From the NCBI GenBank assembly GCA_036768485.1, contig JAVLUZ010000154.1:7731342-7795341 (forward strand): DNA of 64,000 bases, written 5' to 3'. Shown here in pieces: positions 36,092 to 56,378 of the stretch. A program made the translations under genes and the position numbers. This DNA is from Mermis nigrescens. Its lineage: Eukaryota; Nematoda; Enoplea; Mermithida; Mermithidae. The number at the start of each line of letters is the position of its first letter. Positions within the stretch are counted from its first letter, which is position 1. Under the pieces are notes generated by a model that searched no databases, was not told the DNA's origin, and worked only from the letters and a program-made list of their open reading frames with translations.

Positions 36092-36368
36092 ATAGGTGGG
36101 CGACACCAAAGTTTGGGGAGGGGGGGTGCAAGGGTTTTTCAAAGGTAAAAAAATGGCCTCAAAAATGGTGGTATTGCGGAAAACACCATTTTCAAACGTT
36201 TCTCATCGAGCACTACCCATTGGCATCAAAAAATTGAGAAAAAAACAAGAAAAATTTCAAACATTTGAATTCTGGAGGTATTTTGGTTTCTGGGGTGGTA
36301 TTTGGTTTCTGGGAGTATTTTGGTTTCTAGGGGGGTGCATACCCCCAAACCCCCCATGCCCAGGTATG
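36092..36368 (+). mobile_element. Family A MITE, copy 9
   Basis: Starts ATAGGTGGGCGACACC and ends CATGCCCAGGTATG. Flanked by GTGTAAAGC (36083-36091) and GTGTAAACC (36369-36377), 8 of 9 matching. Confidence 0.85.
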
Positions 36369-36499
36369 GTGTAAACCCTCGAGCGCAAACCCCCTGCCCC
36401 ATGCCCTTGTGTGAGGAAAAGTCCCCAAAATTCTGGGTACTCATTTTCTTACAAGAGTCCTGAAGGAAAAAATTGAAAACTGTCGGAGCACATCCGAAA

Positions 36500-38380
36500 T
36501 ATCGCCAGAATAGATGTCAGCCAGCATGCCTTTGAGCCAATAAGCCCGAAATTTTCAGACGCTTTGCGCTGCATTTGTTTTTGCTTAAGTTTCGTCTTTG
36601 AAAAAGCCCAAGTTTGAGTAAGATATCATAAATAAGTCAGAATTTTCTGGCGCTTAACAGAATTTTTTAAAATATTGCTTTCTATTTGCAATGACCAGAA
36701 TTCAGAACAAAGAATTTTTAGCTGGGTGAAGTTCGAATATAATGTTCCGAAGTCATTTTTGTGGCCATTTTATAGAACATGTTTTTTTAAATATGCATTG
36801 CAATTGAAGTTAATTTTTTATAGAGCATCTTTTTTATCTTTGATTTGTAAAGCTCGCAGGGAATCGCTCGAGAATACCATTTTTTGCTAATCTCAACCAG
36901 TTATTCAAAATGTTAGTCCCCCCAAATTCAGAAAGCCAGCTACGTGCCTGAGATAGTGCACGTAACTATTAATAATCTAGTTGATCGATTTTGCTTAGTT
37001 TTTATGATCTGGACTGTAACACATCTCTCAATTATCAGTTTGAATACAGCATTTGGGAGTTTTATCCGAAATTATGTAAAATATCTTTAATTCACCGGCT
37101 TTTGAGGAATTCAGGGGAAGTATCAAAATGAATTTCTAAGGATGATGGCGTTTTGACTTATTTTTTAATTTATTCTTTTTTGATCTGACTGACAGAATCA
37201 TCAATTAAGTCAATGTCTAATTTATTTCTTGACGGTCAAGATACAAAAACGTCAAAAACGTTGGTGCAAAACAAGCTTAAAAATTAATTGCCTCCGAGAT
37301 TTTTCTTTTTTTTGTGAGACCGGTTTACCGGCCTCCCCTCTAAACTATGTCCTCTGAGCGTCTCAAAAGTTAAGCAATTTATTTGCTATAAATTTACAAA
37401 AAAACAAGAAAAATAAACAGTTTCTATAGGAAATAAGGCGAAATTCGGATGGAAAATTGATAACAACGAAAACCCTTTCGCAGAAATGGCTTGAAATCAT
37501 CTGCAATTTGTGGATTTTGCTCTATGTAAATTTTTCATTTTTTTCAAAGTTTGTTTATTTATAATCTAATTTAGCAGTCCGGCTGACCCATGGACTAGCT
37601 TTTACCATTTCAGTAACCGACCATGCTCTGTACCAAAGAATAATCGTTTTAACACTTCATCCTTATCATGTTCGATGTTCCAACGTGTGGGCAGAACCTA
37701 AATTTTGTTAAGGACTGACATTTCTTATGAAGCTCTTTATATTGGCATCAATAAGTCGTGAAAAAAGGAATTCGGAGGACCTTTTCTAAAATTAAAATTC
37801 AGTGTGGTCAAAACGCTCACAACCTAATCTTTGCCGATATATTTATCTTTCTCTTCTCCTTCTGGTACTCTTTCGAAAACCTGATCAACTTTAAACGATT
37901 TTAGGTGCTTAAGCTAGAGCGCTTACGATTTAGTAGGTACGGAAATTTGTTCACATTTTTTTCCAGAATTTTGTAAATTAAGGTCAATTTTTACACGGTG
38001 ATCACAAATATGACATCTATTTTTATTACAGCTTAGCAATTGTTCAGTGATTAAACTTTTAATTTTTCTATCTAGCTTTTGGATTCACCTTAGATATTTC
38101 TGCATAAATGTGAGTGAAAAATTGACATGGTGATAAATGCACCAAGTTTGAATTAGATTAAGAGAAGTGATATTTCTTCTTTCGATAATTTGGGCTTAGG
38201 CTTAGGATTAATCTTGAAGAATGCAAAAAATTTCTTAATTTTTTTCAAAATCACGATGAAGTAAAAAACAACTTAATCGTGGTAAAAATGGGTGTCAATG
38301 TGCGATCATCGTATAATACTTGACCACGTTCTATCAAATTTTTTCCAAGTTTTGAAAAATTTCCTGAAAAGGGTTAAATT
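36500..38380. other. Gene-poor AT-rich DNA
   Basis: No exon is recognised. A signal-peptide exon for the cysteine-rich exon at 38384 may lie here but I could not identify it. Confidence 0.4.
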
Positions 38381-38383
38381 CAG

Positions 38384-38601
38384 ATACAGTCGAAGTATTC
38401 AATCCCGAAAAATGTTCGCACGGTTGCAGATCGGACGACATGTGCCCACCAAACGCGGCTTGCATCCCAATAACAATTGACAGCGATTGCGGATATTGCG
38501 TTTGCAACGACGACTACGAGCCCGTGGGTACGGGCAGATGCCGAAAAATGGTTCGCGTTCTGGAGAAAATTGTCGCAAACAGCAAATCTGGGTCATTATA
38601 A
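38384..38601 (+). CDS. Cysteine-rich (EB-module-like) exon, secreted-protein family
   Basis: After a CAG acceptor the exon begins in phase 1 and reads TVEVFNPEKCSHGC, then CPPNAAC, then CGYCVCNDDYEPVG and GRC, up to TAA. The cysteine spacing (C-x3-C-x5-C-x5-C-x8-C-x2-C-x-C-x11-C) is nearly that of the exon at 63031, and both begin AT in phase 1 and share a V-E-x5-K-C lead-in. So they are paralogous modules. The first cysteine of the 63-kb module is Thr here. The exon has either a terminal stop or an unseen donor; ATG|GTTCGC near 38550 is a weak candidate in phase 0. A start exon was not found, so the gene is partial. Confidence 0.65.
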
Positions 38602-39403
38602 TACTTTTATGAGTTAACATTCGAAAAAATCTAAAAAAGTAATAAATTAATATTTTGTCAGAATGGCAAAATTAATAATTCGTAATAAATTAGAATATTA
38701 ATGAAAAACAAGATAAATTCATGTGCCAACCTGATTGTAAAATTTTGGAATGACTGCGATTATTCAAGAATAAGGCATCTAGCTTAAAGAGGATCATGCC
38801 AAACTTTGCGTGAAAAAATATAAGCAACAACTTTGGAGCTAATCAGCTCGTTTTGACGAATCAAATTCGTGTTAGCTGTGAATCCTGACACATTAAATAA
38901 TAAATTGATAGTTTACCACATAAAGTTCAGCTAATTGGCGCAGATTTTTCGAATGTTTACGGAGGGTTTCTGGCTGTAAAATTAAGTGTGAAACACTAAC
39001 TGACACTGCGATAAAAATCGATAATTTTTGTCTTTATTCCGCCTAATCCCGGAAGTGAATTTCGAACGAATATAATACAGAATATAATTATATTATTATT
39101 CGTTTTGATTTTAAACATATTATGGGTAAACTAACTAAACTACGTATACAAATACACGATATTATTTTTTCTAAGCTTGTATATGCATGATCTTTTCAGC
39201 GACAAAGGACACAGGCGAACCACAATATCTGGGGTGAATTCATTAAACACGGCAAAGAAAGTCGAAACAGCTGCTCAAAGCACTTTGTTGGAACAGAGCC
39301 CAACACATTCTTTGAATCAGAGCCCAATAAATGGTTTGCGTCAGACATCAGCAGCCTTATCCACCATAGGTGCGTAGGTTGGCCGGTTTTAGTGGTCATC
39401 ATC

Positions 39404-39640
39404 ATAACACAAGGGCGTAGGGGTTGGGGGTATGCACACCCCAGAAGACATAATACCCCACCCCCAATACCGAAATACCCCATCCAGAATTCAACTTTTG
39501 ATTTTTTTGTTTTTTCGCGGTTTTTTTGATGCCAATGTTTGATGATAAACATTAAAAAATCGTGTTTTTTTCGCCATACCACCAGGTTTTGACGTTTAAA
39601 AAATCTTACACCCTCGGAATTTTCGCACTGCCCACCTATG
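39404..39640 (-). mobile_element. Family A MITE, copy 10
   Basis: Minus copy. Flanks GTCATCATC (39395-39403) and GTCATCACA (39641-39649) share the first seven bases. Confidence 0.75.
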
Positions 39641-40054
39641 GTCATCACAAGTGTTCCTGCGGGGGAAATTTAGGCCCGTATGCAGAAAGGCCGATAATTT
39701 TAATCGGCGATTAAGGCTAATCGTAGATTAATCAATCGGAGATTAACGACCGATTAAAATCCGTATGCAAAAACGGCGATTAAAGGCCGATTAACTAATC
39801 GTTGATTAAATTTCTAATCCTCGATTAATCGCCGATTGACAGCAATTTTGATTGGAATTTCGGGTACTGACAAGTCCAGTAGGTAGAAAAACGAGTAGCT
39901 ATGCAGGTCAGTGGTTTTTCTGTTTGATTCAGTTATTCTTTTGGCATGCCTGGACAGGATTGATAAAAGTACAAAAGTAAAAACAGGTTGGGTGGGAAGC
40001 TGTGGTTTTGAAATTTTTTGTCAGATTTGACCGCATTTATTAAAACTGCGAAAA

Positions 40055-40192
40055 ATGGACATCAGTAATATGCAAAACTTTGACAATGAAAAAATCGAAT
40101 TTCTTTTTGAATGCGCTTCCGAGAAAGCTGAAATTATCGAAAATAAAAAAAAACAACGTGAAAGATCGCAGCAAAGTTTTGAAGTAAATTGA
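40055..40192 (+). pseudogene. Truncated Myb/SANT-like Harbinger accessory protein
   Basis: A 45-residue frame from ATG: MDISNMQNFDNEKIEFLFEC, then EKAEIIENKKKQRER. The pattern N-F-x3-E-x2-x-L then IIENKK is that of the Myb/SANT-like DNA-binding protein that PIF/Harbinger elements encode beside their transposase. The C-terminal part is lost at the deletion point. Confidence 0.6.
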
Positions 40193-40409
40193 TTAATTCC
40201 CTAGCGCTGTTTTTGTTCAACTTATATTGCGACCAAAATTTATCATCAGCATAACTTTCTAGCGGATTTGCTCGTTCCAAAAATACCCTCCATGGAATCA
40301 AGTTTTCAACATTTTCGTCATAATTTTCGTCCAAATCGTCAAGAAAGTTAAAAAGTCCATAATCAAAGAAAACAGAAACCAACTGGCTTACAAAACGAAA
40401 GAAACTCAC
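40134..40409 (-). pseudogene. Truncated Harbinger transposase (N-terminal part)
   Basis: Reads NLIPWRVFLERANPLESYAD, then DKFWSQYKLNKNSARELINL. This resembles the region before the nuclease core in HARBI1-type proteins (an x-R-x-NP lead, then a basic helix before x-LI-x-LL). The catalytic core is missing. It overlaps the Myb/SANT-like remnant on the other strand. Confidence 0.65.
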
Positions 40410-40599
40410 ACTAATCGGCGTTTAAACCTGGGGAGGGGTAGGATTAAAATCTACGATTAACCAAATCATCGATTACCACTAATCGGCCTTTTTGCATACC
40501 GATAAATTTAATCGGAGATTAAGGTTGCAATTCAATCTCCGATTAGCGTTAATCGGCCTTTTTGCACACGGCCCTTAGGGTGCAGGGAGTTTGATCCCC

Positions 40600-40870
40600 G
40601 GAAAGGCTACTGAATGCCTTTTGATCTGTCGATTTCTCGAAAAGAATCGAATATGGAAAGTGTGCTTTTTAACCATTTTTAGCCAACTTTTGGTTCAAAA
40701 ATGCCACATTCGCCATACACTCATTTTCTGACTATGTTTCGCTCAATTAACACGAATTTTTTAGAATTCTCTCGACATTTTTCTATGTTTTCTATTTTTC
40801 ATAAATCACGTGCGTTGTCCAAAACGTCAGAAAATAGTGTTTTTGACATGCACCCATTATTTTTTAGTTA
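40600..40870 (+). mobile_element. Family B repeat, copy 4
   Basis: Diverged: TTTTAGCCAACTTTTGG, CATACACTCATTTTCTGAC, AACGTCAGAAAATAGTG, TTTTTGACATGCACCC. Borders are approximate. Confidence 0.45.
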
Positions 40871-41515
40871 AAAAAATAATTTTTGAAAATGCTAAAATAG
40901 TATAGCTATCGTAATTTTCTATGTTGAATAAATTTTGCAAAGTTTTTAAAAAAGATATAGTTTTTCACCTGATTTAGCCTTAATTTTGCCTAGTTTTTTC
41001 AGAAAATGTCCCTTTTTCGCCTTCTCGAGGGCCTAGGCCCTATACCCTTTGCGTGTTTGTCTGTCACCTAAACTGCGATGACAACGTCATCTCGGTCACA
41101 CAAGGTCCAAGCGTACTAAAATATAGCTTAACGAAACAGCGAGTAATAAAAACATGTGGACTTTATATCAATAAATTTCAACGCAATAATCCCACTTTAA
41201 CAAAAAAAATGTCAATGAAAAAGCGCAAAAAACGAAAGTTAAAAAGAAACTGAACTAAAAAACGTTGAGCTGCATTTCCAAAGTGACTTTATAAGATATT
41301 TCGCTAGAATTTGATCGATCATTTAAATAATTGAATGAAAACTAAGATTCAACGCTTAATGCAGTATAAATAAGTTCAAGGCGTCTAAAAATTTTGTGCA
41401 ATTATCATAGCGTAAGTAATTGTGTATTTCATTATTCAAATGCCCTAACAGTTATTAGTGAAAACAATTTATTTGTAATTATTAATTGAAAAGAATTTTC
41501 AATTATCTTATCAAG

Positions 41516-41635
41516 GAACTTCACCAAGTCCCGATCCTATTAATTGCGTGGAATACGACTGTTCGACGAATACTGCGCCATCGAACAATGATCCGTTGCA
41601 AATAAGAAGGAAGTTTTTTAATCACAATGCAAGAG
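41516..41635 (+). CDS. EB/PAN gene exon 1 of model
   Basis: Acceptor ATCTTATCAAG, donor AGAG|GTGAAT, phase 1 at both ends. It reads TSPSPDPINCVEYDCSTN and on to HNAR, open throughout. The AAT microsatellite begins 10 bp after it. Confidence 0.6.
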
Positions 41636-41648
41636 GTGAATAATAACA

Positions 41649-41715
<67 letters not shown>

Positions 41716-41732
41716 ATAATAATAATATTATT

Positions 41733-41826
<94 letters not shown>

Positions 41827-44800
41827 GTAATAGTAATCTTACAAAAACGCTTGCTGTTTAATAATATTTAGTGATCCAGTAAACAATAATAATTATTATT
41901 TAATAACCAATTTTAAAGTTATTAAAAAATATTTGTACCAGGCAAGGTGCAAAATACGTATGTATATATTTTCCCTAGTTATGCTTAATTTACCACATAA
42001 TCTGTATTTACCAAAAGCCAATCAAACAATTACAAGAAAGTAATACATAAATTGAAATGTTTACTTAACATCTTATAGTCAACGGCTCATAGTTTTTGAT
42101 GATAAATAAGCCGGCCATTTTAGAACGGGGCATGATAAGATTATTTCGTTTGACCTCTGACCTTAAAGCTTAATTTTTATAGGTTGCAAAAGAAAGTTAA
42201 CCAACGACGTAGTGGTTTGCAAAGCGCCCATGCTAGCGGAATCGAAGAATTGTCGAGGCGTTTACTGTTTAATGGTAGATGTATCAAAAAGCTTCTGCAT
42301 TTGTAGCTACGACAAGATTGGAGAATCGTGCACAGTTGATAAAAATGGCAAATGTGCCTTAGGAAATGGTACATTGTAATTAGAATTATAACTAATATAT
42401 AAAATTTAAATTAACATATAATTATATTACCTTATATAATTCAGAAACTCTATTAAACCATGTTTGTTTACCATATTTATTATTATTAGAAATCAAATAT
42501 CGTCGGCTTATTTCAAATTCTGATTACGGTAGAAAACCAGCGGAAAAAGATTGATCTGAGTAAATATGAATAAAATCGATTGATAAACCACGATTTCTCA
42601 TTAGTGGCCTCAAAAATCTATCACTGTAGCGATCCGAAATCGATACAAACAAAAAGGCGCTTTTTAGTGTTTTAAAGGCTTTTTCAGTCAGTGTTCCAAT
42701 GCGTTTTTTACTATTTAATCGGCTGATAAATAATAAATTATGATTAAATTGTATCTTTCTCACAAAAAGAATCTATGATTTATCTCTAATTATTCAGCTT
42801 TATGAGCTTAACCTAAGTTAACTTATCTACCTGTTTTTTAATTTAGTCCCACTAAATTTTCTGGATAATTTGAAATTCTTGACTATCCCTAAGTTTTGAT
42901 GAAAATAGATTTCTAAACTCAAAATTTAGAATAATTGACAGAAATTAAAGGCTTCAGGGTAATGCTCGTCATATATGGGTGAAACATAAATTTTGGGAAT
43001 CTGGGTTGGGATAGAAAATATTCAAAGATGAGAAAATGGGTTGAAAAATTAATGGTAGGACGAAAAAACGCCACTTTTTGACTTTTCTCGTCAAACTGTC
43101 AACCGACATCAAAAATCCGTAGAAAACCCATAAATTACAACAATTAATTTTCGGGAGTCATTCAACGTTTAATTAGTGGTCTTCAAAGGTCAAAAAATGG
43201 TCTTGAAAATAGTAATATGGCGATCCATTGGCATCATAAAATTGCGAGGAAACAAGAAAAATTCAAAAATTGAGTTCTGGGGACGGAGATATTTAGGTTT
43301 TGTCGGGGAGGGGGTATTCGGCCTTCTGGGGGATGCATACCCCAAGACTCCACTAACGATCAGTAGCCCTCACATCCTTACATAGACAACAGCCGAATTC
43401 TAGGGGGTTGTTGTAAAACAGACAAACGTACTCAGAAACATGCTAAAAATCTAATTATGAAGATTGAGGGGCTACCCGGATTCATGGGGGATCTAAACCA
43501 GACGTGTTCTTGGGAGGAGGGAGTTTGGCGGAGGGATTTGACCATCCCCCAGAATGGAAACTGACCCCCCCCGCAAAATGGCTGCGACACCCAATAATTA
43601 TCGATTATTTGTAAAAGTTGGTAAACGTTATAAAAAGTGTGCCTTTTTAAGCGTTTTCAGCCCATTTTTGGCTAATAAATCTCAAATTTTTCAGGCGCTA
43701 TTGCGACATACACATATTTTTCGACCATATTTTGTTCAATTTACTTAATTTTTTCGAAGTTATTCTTACGTTTTCATGTTCTAGAAAGGACGATCATTGC
43801 CTGAAACGTCAAAAAACAGTGTTTTGACGTGCACCCATCGTTTTTAGCCCAAAAAAGATACGTTTTAAAAAATTTTGGGCCTGACCCCCAGAATTCTCAA
43901 GATGTACAATGTATGAACCCTCCTGACCCCTTCTACGCCCATATGTGCTCGTGCCTCTGGAAGACGGAGTCATTGAGCTACGGTATAGTAGCCACAAGAA
44001 CTTTCAGTATATTCATTTTTATTCAATTTTTCAATAATAATATTGGACGACGATTTTTGTTCATATTTTTGCAGGTCTCTTACCATTCGATAAAAACATC
44101 TTAGTGAACACTAGATTCGTTCATCATGTATTTTCGCACCAAGGAGGCGTCATAGGCCGACATTTTGCTCTTAATCTGACAGAATGCGTAAAATTATGCC
44201 AGTGGACAGGCGGAACGTAAGTTGTCCTTTGAAATCCTTATTCAAATCATATAATCTCCAATATTTTAAAACTTATTCAAAGGTATGTTGTTACGTCTGA
44301 ATTTTCCGCAAACTGCTTTTTGGAAATTCAAATAAAACAACGGAATAAATTTCAAGTTAAAGTTGACAATATTTGACTGTACATCGTTATTTTGTAGAGT
44401 CGAGGCTTTTGAATCTTTCTTGTCATTGAATAGGTACTTTTCTTGATTATTTTACATCTTCCATAATTTCTGAATTTTATGAAACTAAATGAAACTTTTT
44501 GTAGAAGAATTCTTGTATAATTTTCTAGTTTGCTTTTTCAAATTTAAATTTCGATTAGATATTTGGCAAAATATTATTGGAATAGAAAAAGATATTGCAA
44601 AAAGAATTACGGAATTTCTAAAAACTGTAAAGCTTAATCTAAAAAATATAATATAATATAATAGAAACATAATAGAATAAAATAAAATAGGAGAAAAAAT
44701 AAAATATTATAAACGATAGAATATAAAAAATAAGAAAAAAACATGAATGTATATTAAAAATAAAATATATAATAAGACGCTTTCCACTCTATATTTCCTA

Positions 44801-44952
44801 CTTTTTGCTTTAGGTGCAAATCCGTGAATTTTGGAAGCATTGGAGCGCACAAAGTGTGCGAGCTGCTTACCATATCGGCGCCAAAAAACGACAGGACGCT
44901 AGCTAGCTTGCTTATAAATGACTCAGGATGGACTTATGCTTGTTGTTTTTAG
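41516..44952 (+). CDS. Secreted cysteine-rich / PAN (apple) domain protein, partial
   Basis: Four exons whose phases all agree: 41516-41635, 42183-42368, 44075-44216, 44814-44952 (ends TAG). The first two encode a cysteine-rich stretch (INCVEYDCSTN, then CKRKLTNDVVVC, NCRGVYC, FCICSYDKIGESC). The last two together form a PAN/apple-like domain: ALNLTECVKLCQWTGGT continuing as CKSVNFGSIGAHKVCELL and GWTYACC. PAN domains bind proteins or glycans outside the cell, so a secreted or surface role is inferred. No signal-peptide exon was found upstream; a cysteine-containing frame at about 41045-41100 (VCHLNCDDN) with a possible phase-1 donor CAAG|GTCCAA is a weak candidate. Introns contain a long AAT microsatellite and family A and B repeats. 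Confidence 0.75.
41645..41830. repeat. (AAT)n microsatellite
   Basis: About 180 bp of AATAAT with one inverted ATTATTATTA break near 41705, in an intron of the EB/PAN gene. Confidence 0.95.
42183..42368 (+). CDS. EB/PAN gene exon 2 of model
   Basis: Acceptor AATTTTTATAG, donor AATG|GTACAT, phase 1 at both ends. Eight cysteines in 62 residues (GCKRKLTNDVVVC through KNGKC). Without splicing the frame would stop after NGTL, six bases past the donor. Confidence 0.7.
43176..43370 (+). mobile_element. Family A MITE, copy 11 (partial)
   Basis: Internal part only, from CTTCAAAGGTCAAAAAATGG to a C-run with GATGCATACCCC. Intronic. Confidence 0.6.
43540..43870 (+). mobile_element. Family B repeat, copy 5
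   Basis: CCCCGCAAAATGGC end, then TTTTTAAGCGTTTTC, a GGCGC block, CATACACATATTTTTCG, TGTTCTAGAAAGGACG, AACGTCAAAAAACAGTG. Intronic in the EB/PAN gene. Confidence 0.55.
44075..44216 (+). CDS. EB/PAN gene exon 3: first half of PAN domain
   Basis: Strong acceptor TATTTTTGCAG, strong donor AC|GTAAGT, phase 1 to 2. It reads LLPFDKNILVNTRFVHHVFS and ends TECVKLCQWTGG. Confidence 0.8.
44814..44952 (+). CDS. EB/PAN gene exon 4: second half of PAN domain and stop
   Basis: Strong acceptor TTTTTGCTTTAG, phase 2. Reads CKSVNFGSIGAHKVCELLTI to GWTYACCF and TAG. The CKSVNF, CELL and final C residues are at the normal PAN positions. Confidence 0.8.
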
Positions 44953-45432
44953 ATACATACAGTTATTTGAAATGACATATGAAATGTTTTGTTACCGAAT
45001 TTGCAATGATTTAAGCGAAAGGATCGAAGTAGAATAATATGAAAATATTTGCTTTATGTGCATAAAAGGCAGGTAGGTATCTACTTATTTGAGCTTCTGA
45101 AAACTGAAGCATGTTCGATTTAAAGAATCTCTAGCTCACCTGAAAAATGTGTAAAAACGTTGATATTTCGTACGTTATCTATTCTAAAAGATCAATAGTC
45201 AATAATGTATTCAATGTGTCAAAAAATCATTAATATATTTCTCAGGAGGCTGCCAGTCTGACAAAAATTCCAATTGTTTTCCATCTTCTCGTGAGCTTTA
45301 GTCATCAGCGATTCTGTGATACATCACCTTGCTACGGTTAAAATCCGAAAAAAGGCCACAGTTTTGATTTAGAAAATAATTTTCCGGATAAAATGTATAC
45401 GAATAAGAATAAATGTACAGATCACAGAAAAT

Positions 45433-54888
<9,456 letters not shown>

Positions 54889-54949
54889 CTATTCGTGTAC
54901 ACGCACGGACGAACTAGTAATGATCATGTTAGTAAAATATGGCGAAGAG

Positions 54950-56150
54950 CTTACAAGTATGAGTATAGCACGGGAATTCTGCGGGTCAGTCCCGGAAATT
55001 TTTTTGGAGAGTGCCTTTCTTGATTTTGATTAATCTAAGGTAGAACATGCATAATTGGAGCATACTATTCATGTTCACACATTGGCGTGGGGAAGGGGTC
55101 TGTCAGGGTAGCACACACCCCGCAGATCACTGTAGAGCCCAGAATTCTATTTTTAGTAAGATTTTTGTGTCGATTTCTGGCAAGTTTAGACGATTTCTCC
55201 CCCAGAATTTTTTGCTGCCCATGTATCCTTTGGTATAGGAAAATTCTGAAAAAAACAAAAATTTTTAAAATAGAATCTATTATTCTCTATGATTCCTAGG
55301 GCCCAAACCACCTACGCACACGTGGTTTACGTTTAGCAATCCAAAATGTATATTGCACACTAATTTGTGTAATAAAAGATCAAAACTGATAATTTACCCT
55401 TTCTGGTGTGAAATAAAGCTAATTTTACGTTTTAAAATTGAAATAAACTCTGAGCTGAAATAGTCCGAACTTGCATAAATGGTAAAATAGTGCAAAGTCT
55501 TCTTAAAAAGACAGTCGCTATCTCATGCATACTTTTGAAAAATAAAACCAAATTGCAAAAACATTTTTGTTGATCTAAAAACGAACTGCTATCAGTCTTT
55601 CTGTAGGATGACAAATCTAAACCGCAGCGAGTTTTGATTCCTGATTTATTCAATTTTCCTTAATTTTAGTCATGATTTCAATAATTAGCTGAACGCAAGC
55701 AGCAGAAACTTCTACTTTTAACTTTTCACAAAGCTTTACACTCAATAAGAGTTCATCATTCTTTCTAAAAAATTGTCAGTCTATTGCCAATGTAAAAGTT
55801 TCAAGCCAGTACATTTGTGTTGCTTTTCATAGTGCCGAAATTTCGAGACAACAATTTCTAACAATTGTCAAAATTTCTAATGAAAAGCTGTGCGGGCTAT
55901 AGATAATCTTTTCTAGCGTGGTAGAAAAATTTGATGAACAAATTCAGTTTCTAATTGCGTAAAAAATAAGGAAATTTGTTTTAAGAGTTTCTAGATATTG
56001 ATTTTGTTTAATTTTTGGAATTTTTTCTAATTTTTCTAATTTTTTTGTTTTAAGAGCTTCTAGATATTGATTTTTTTTAATTTTTGGAATTTTTTTCCAA
56101 TTTTTCTAATTTTTTTTCAATTCTCATTTTTTAAACTCAATTCTTAAACA
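54950..56150. other. Region between the F-box/LRR and TPR genes
   Basis: Should hold the 5' end of the F-box/LRR gene and possibly the 3' end of the TPR gene, but I found no reliable exon. A partial repeat (GGCGTGGGGAAGGGG) lies near 55080-55230. Two copies of a TTTTAAGAG(C/T)TTCTAGATATTG word about 65 bp apart lie near 55980-56070. Confidence 0.4.
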
Positions 56151-56161
56151 TCTGTGAACAC

Positions 56162-56378
56162 CTACGTCGAAAATCTGAGACAAGTTGTCCTTTGCTGCTC
56201 TATTGTTGCAGTCCAACAAAAGAGCTTTGCGGTAAGCGTCTTTGGCCATTTCCAATTGGTTCATTCCCGTGTAAGCCTGGCCAATCGCGGTGAACCATTT
56301 CGACTCTTGCTCGTAATTGTGCGTGACGATAATTCCCGTTCGGCCGTGCTTTAGGTCGATCATGAATTGGCAGTCCTG
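56162..56378 (-). CDS. TPR exon
   Basis: Acceptor GTGCCAAG, donor GTAG|GTGTTC (phase 1, moderate). One complete TPR and part of another. It starts QDCQFMIDLKHGRTG. Confidence 0.75.

Larger units (their letters stand above)
39673..40574. mobile_element. PIF/Harbinger element with central deletion
   Basis: Ends GGCCCGTATGCAGAAAGGCC and, complemented from the right, GGGCCGTGTGCAAAAAGGCC, flanked by TTA on both sides (39670-39672 and 40575-40577), the usual Harbinger target. The subterminal regions hold about twenty CGATTA/TAATCG words, which look like protein-binding repeats. Inside are the 5' parts of both Harbinger genes pointing at each other, fused by a deletion near 40.15-40.19 kb. Confidence 0.85.
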
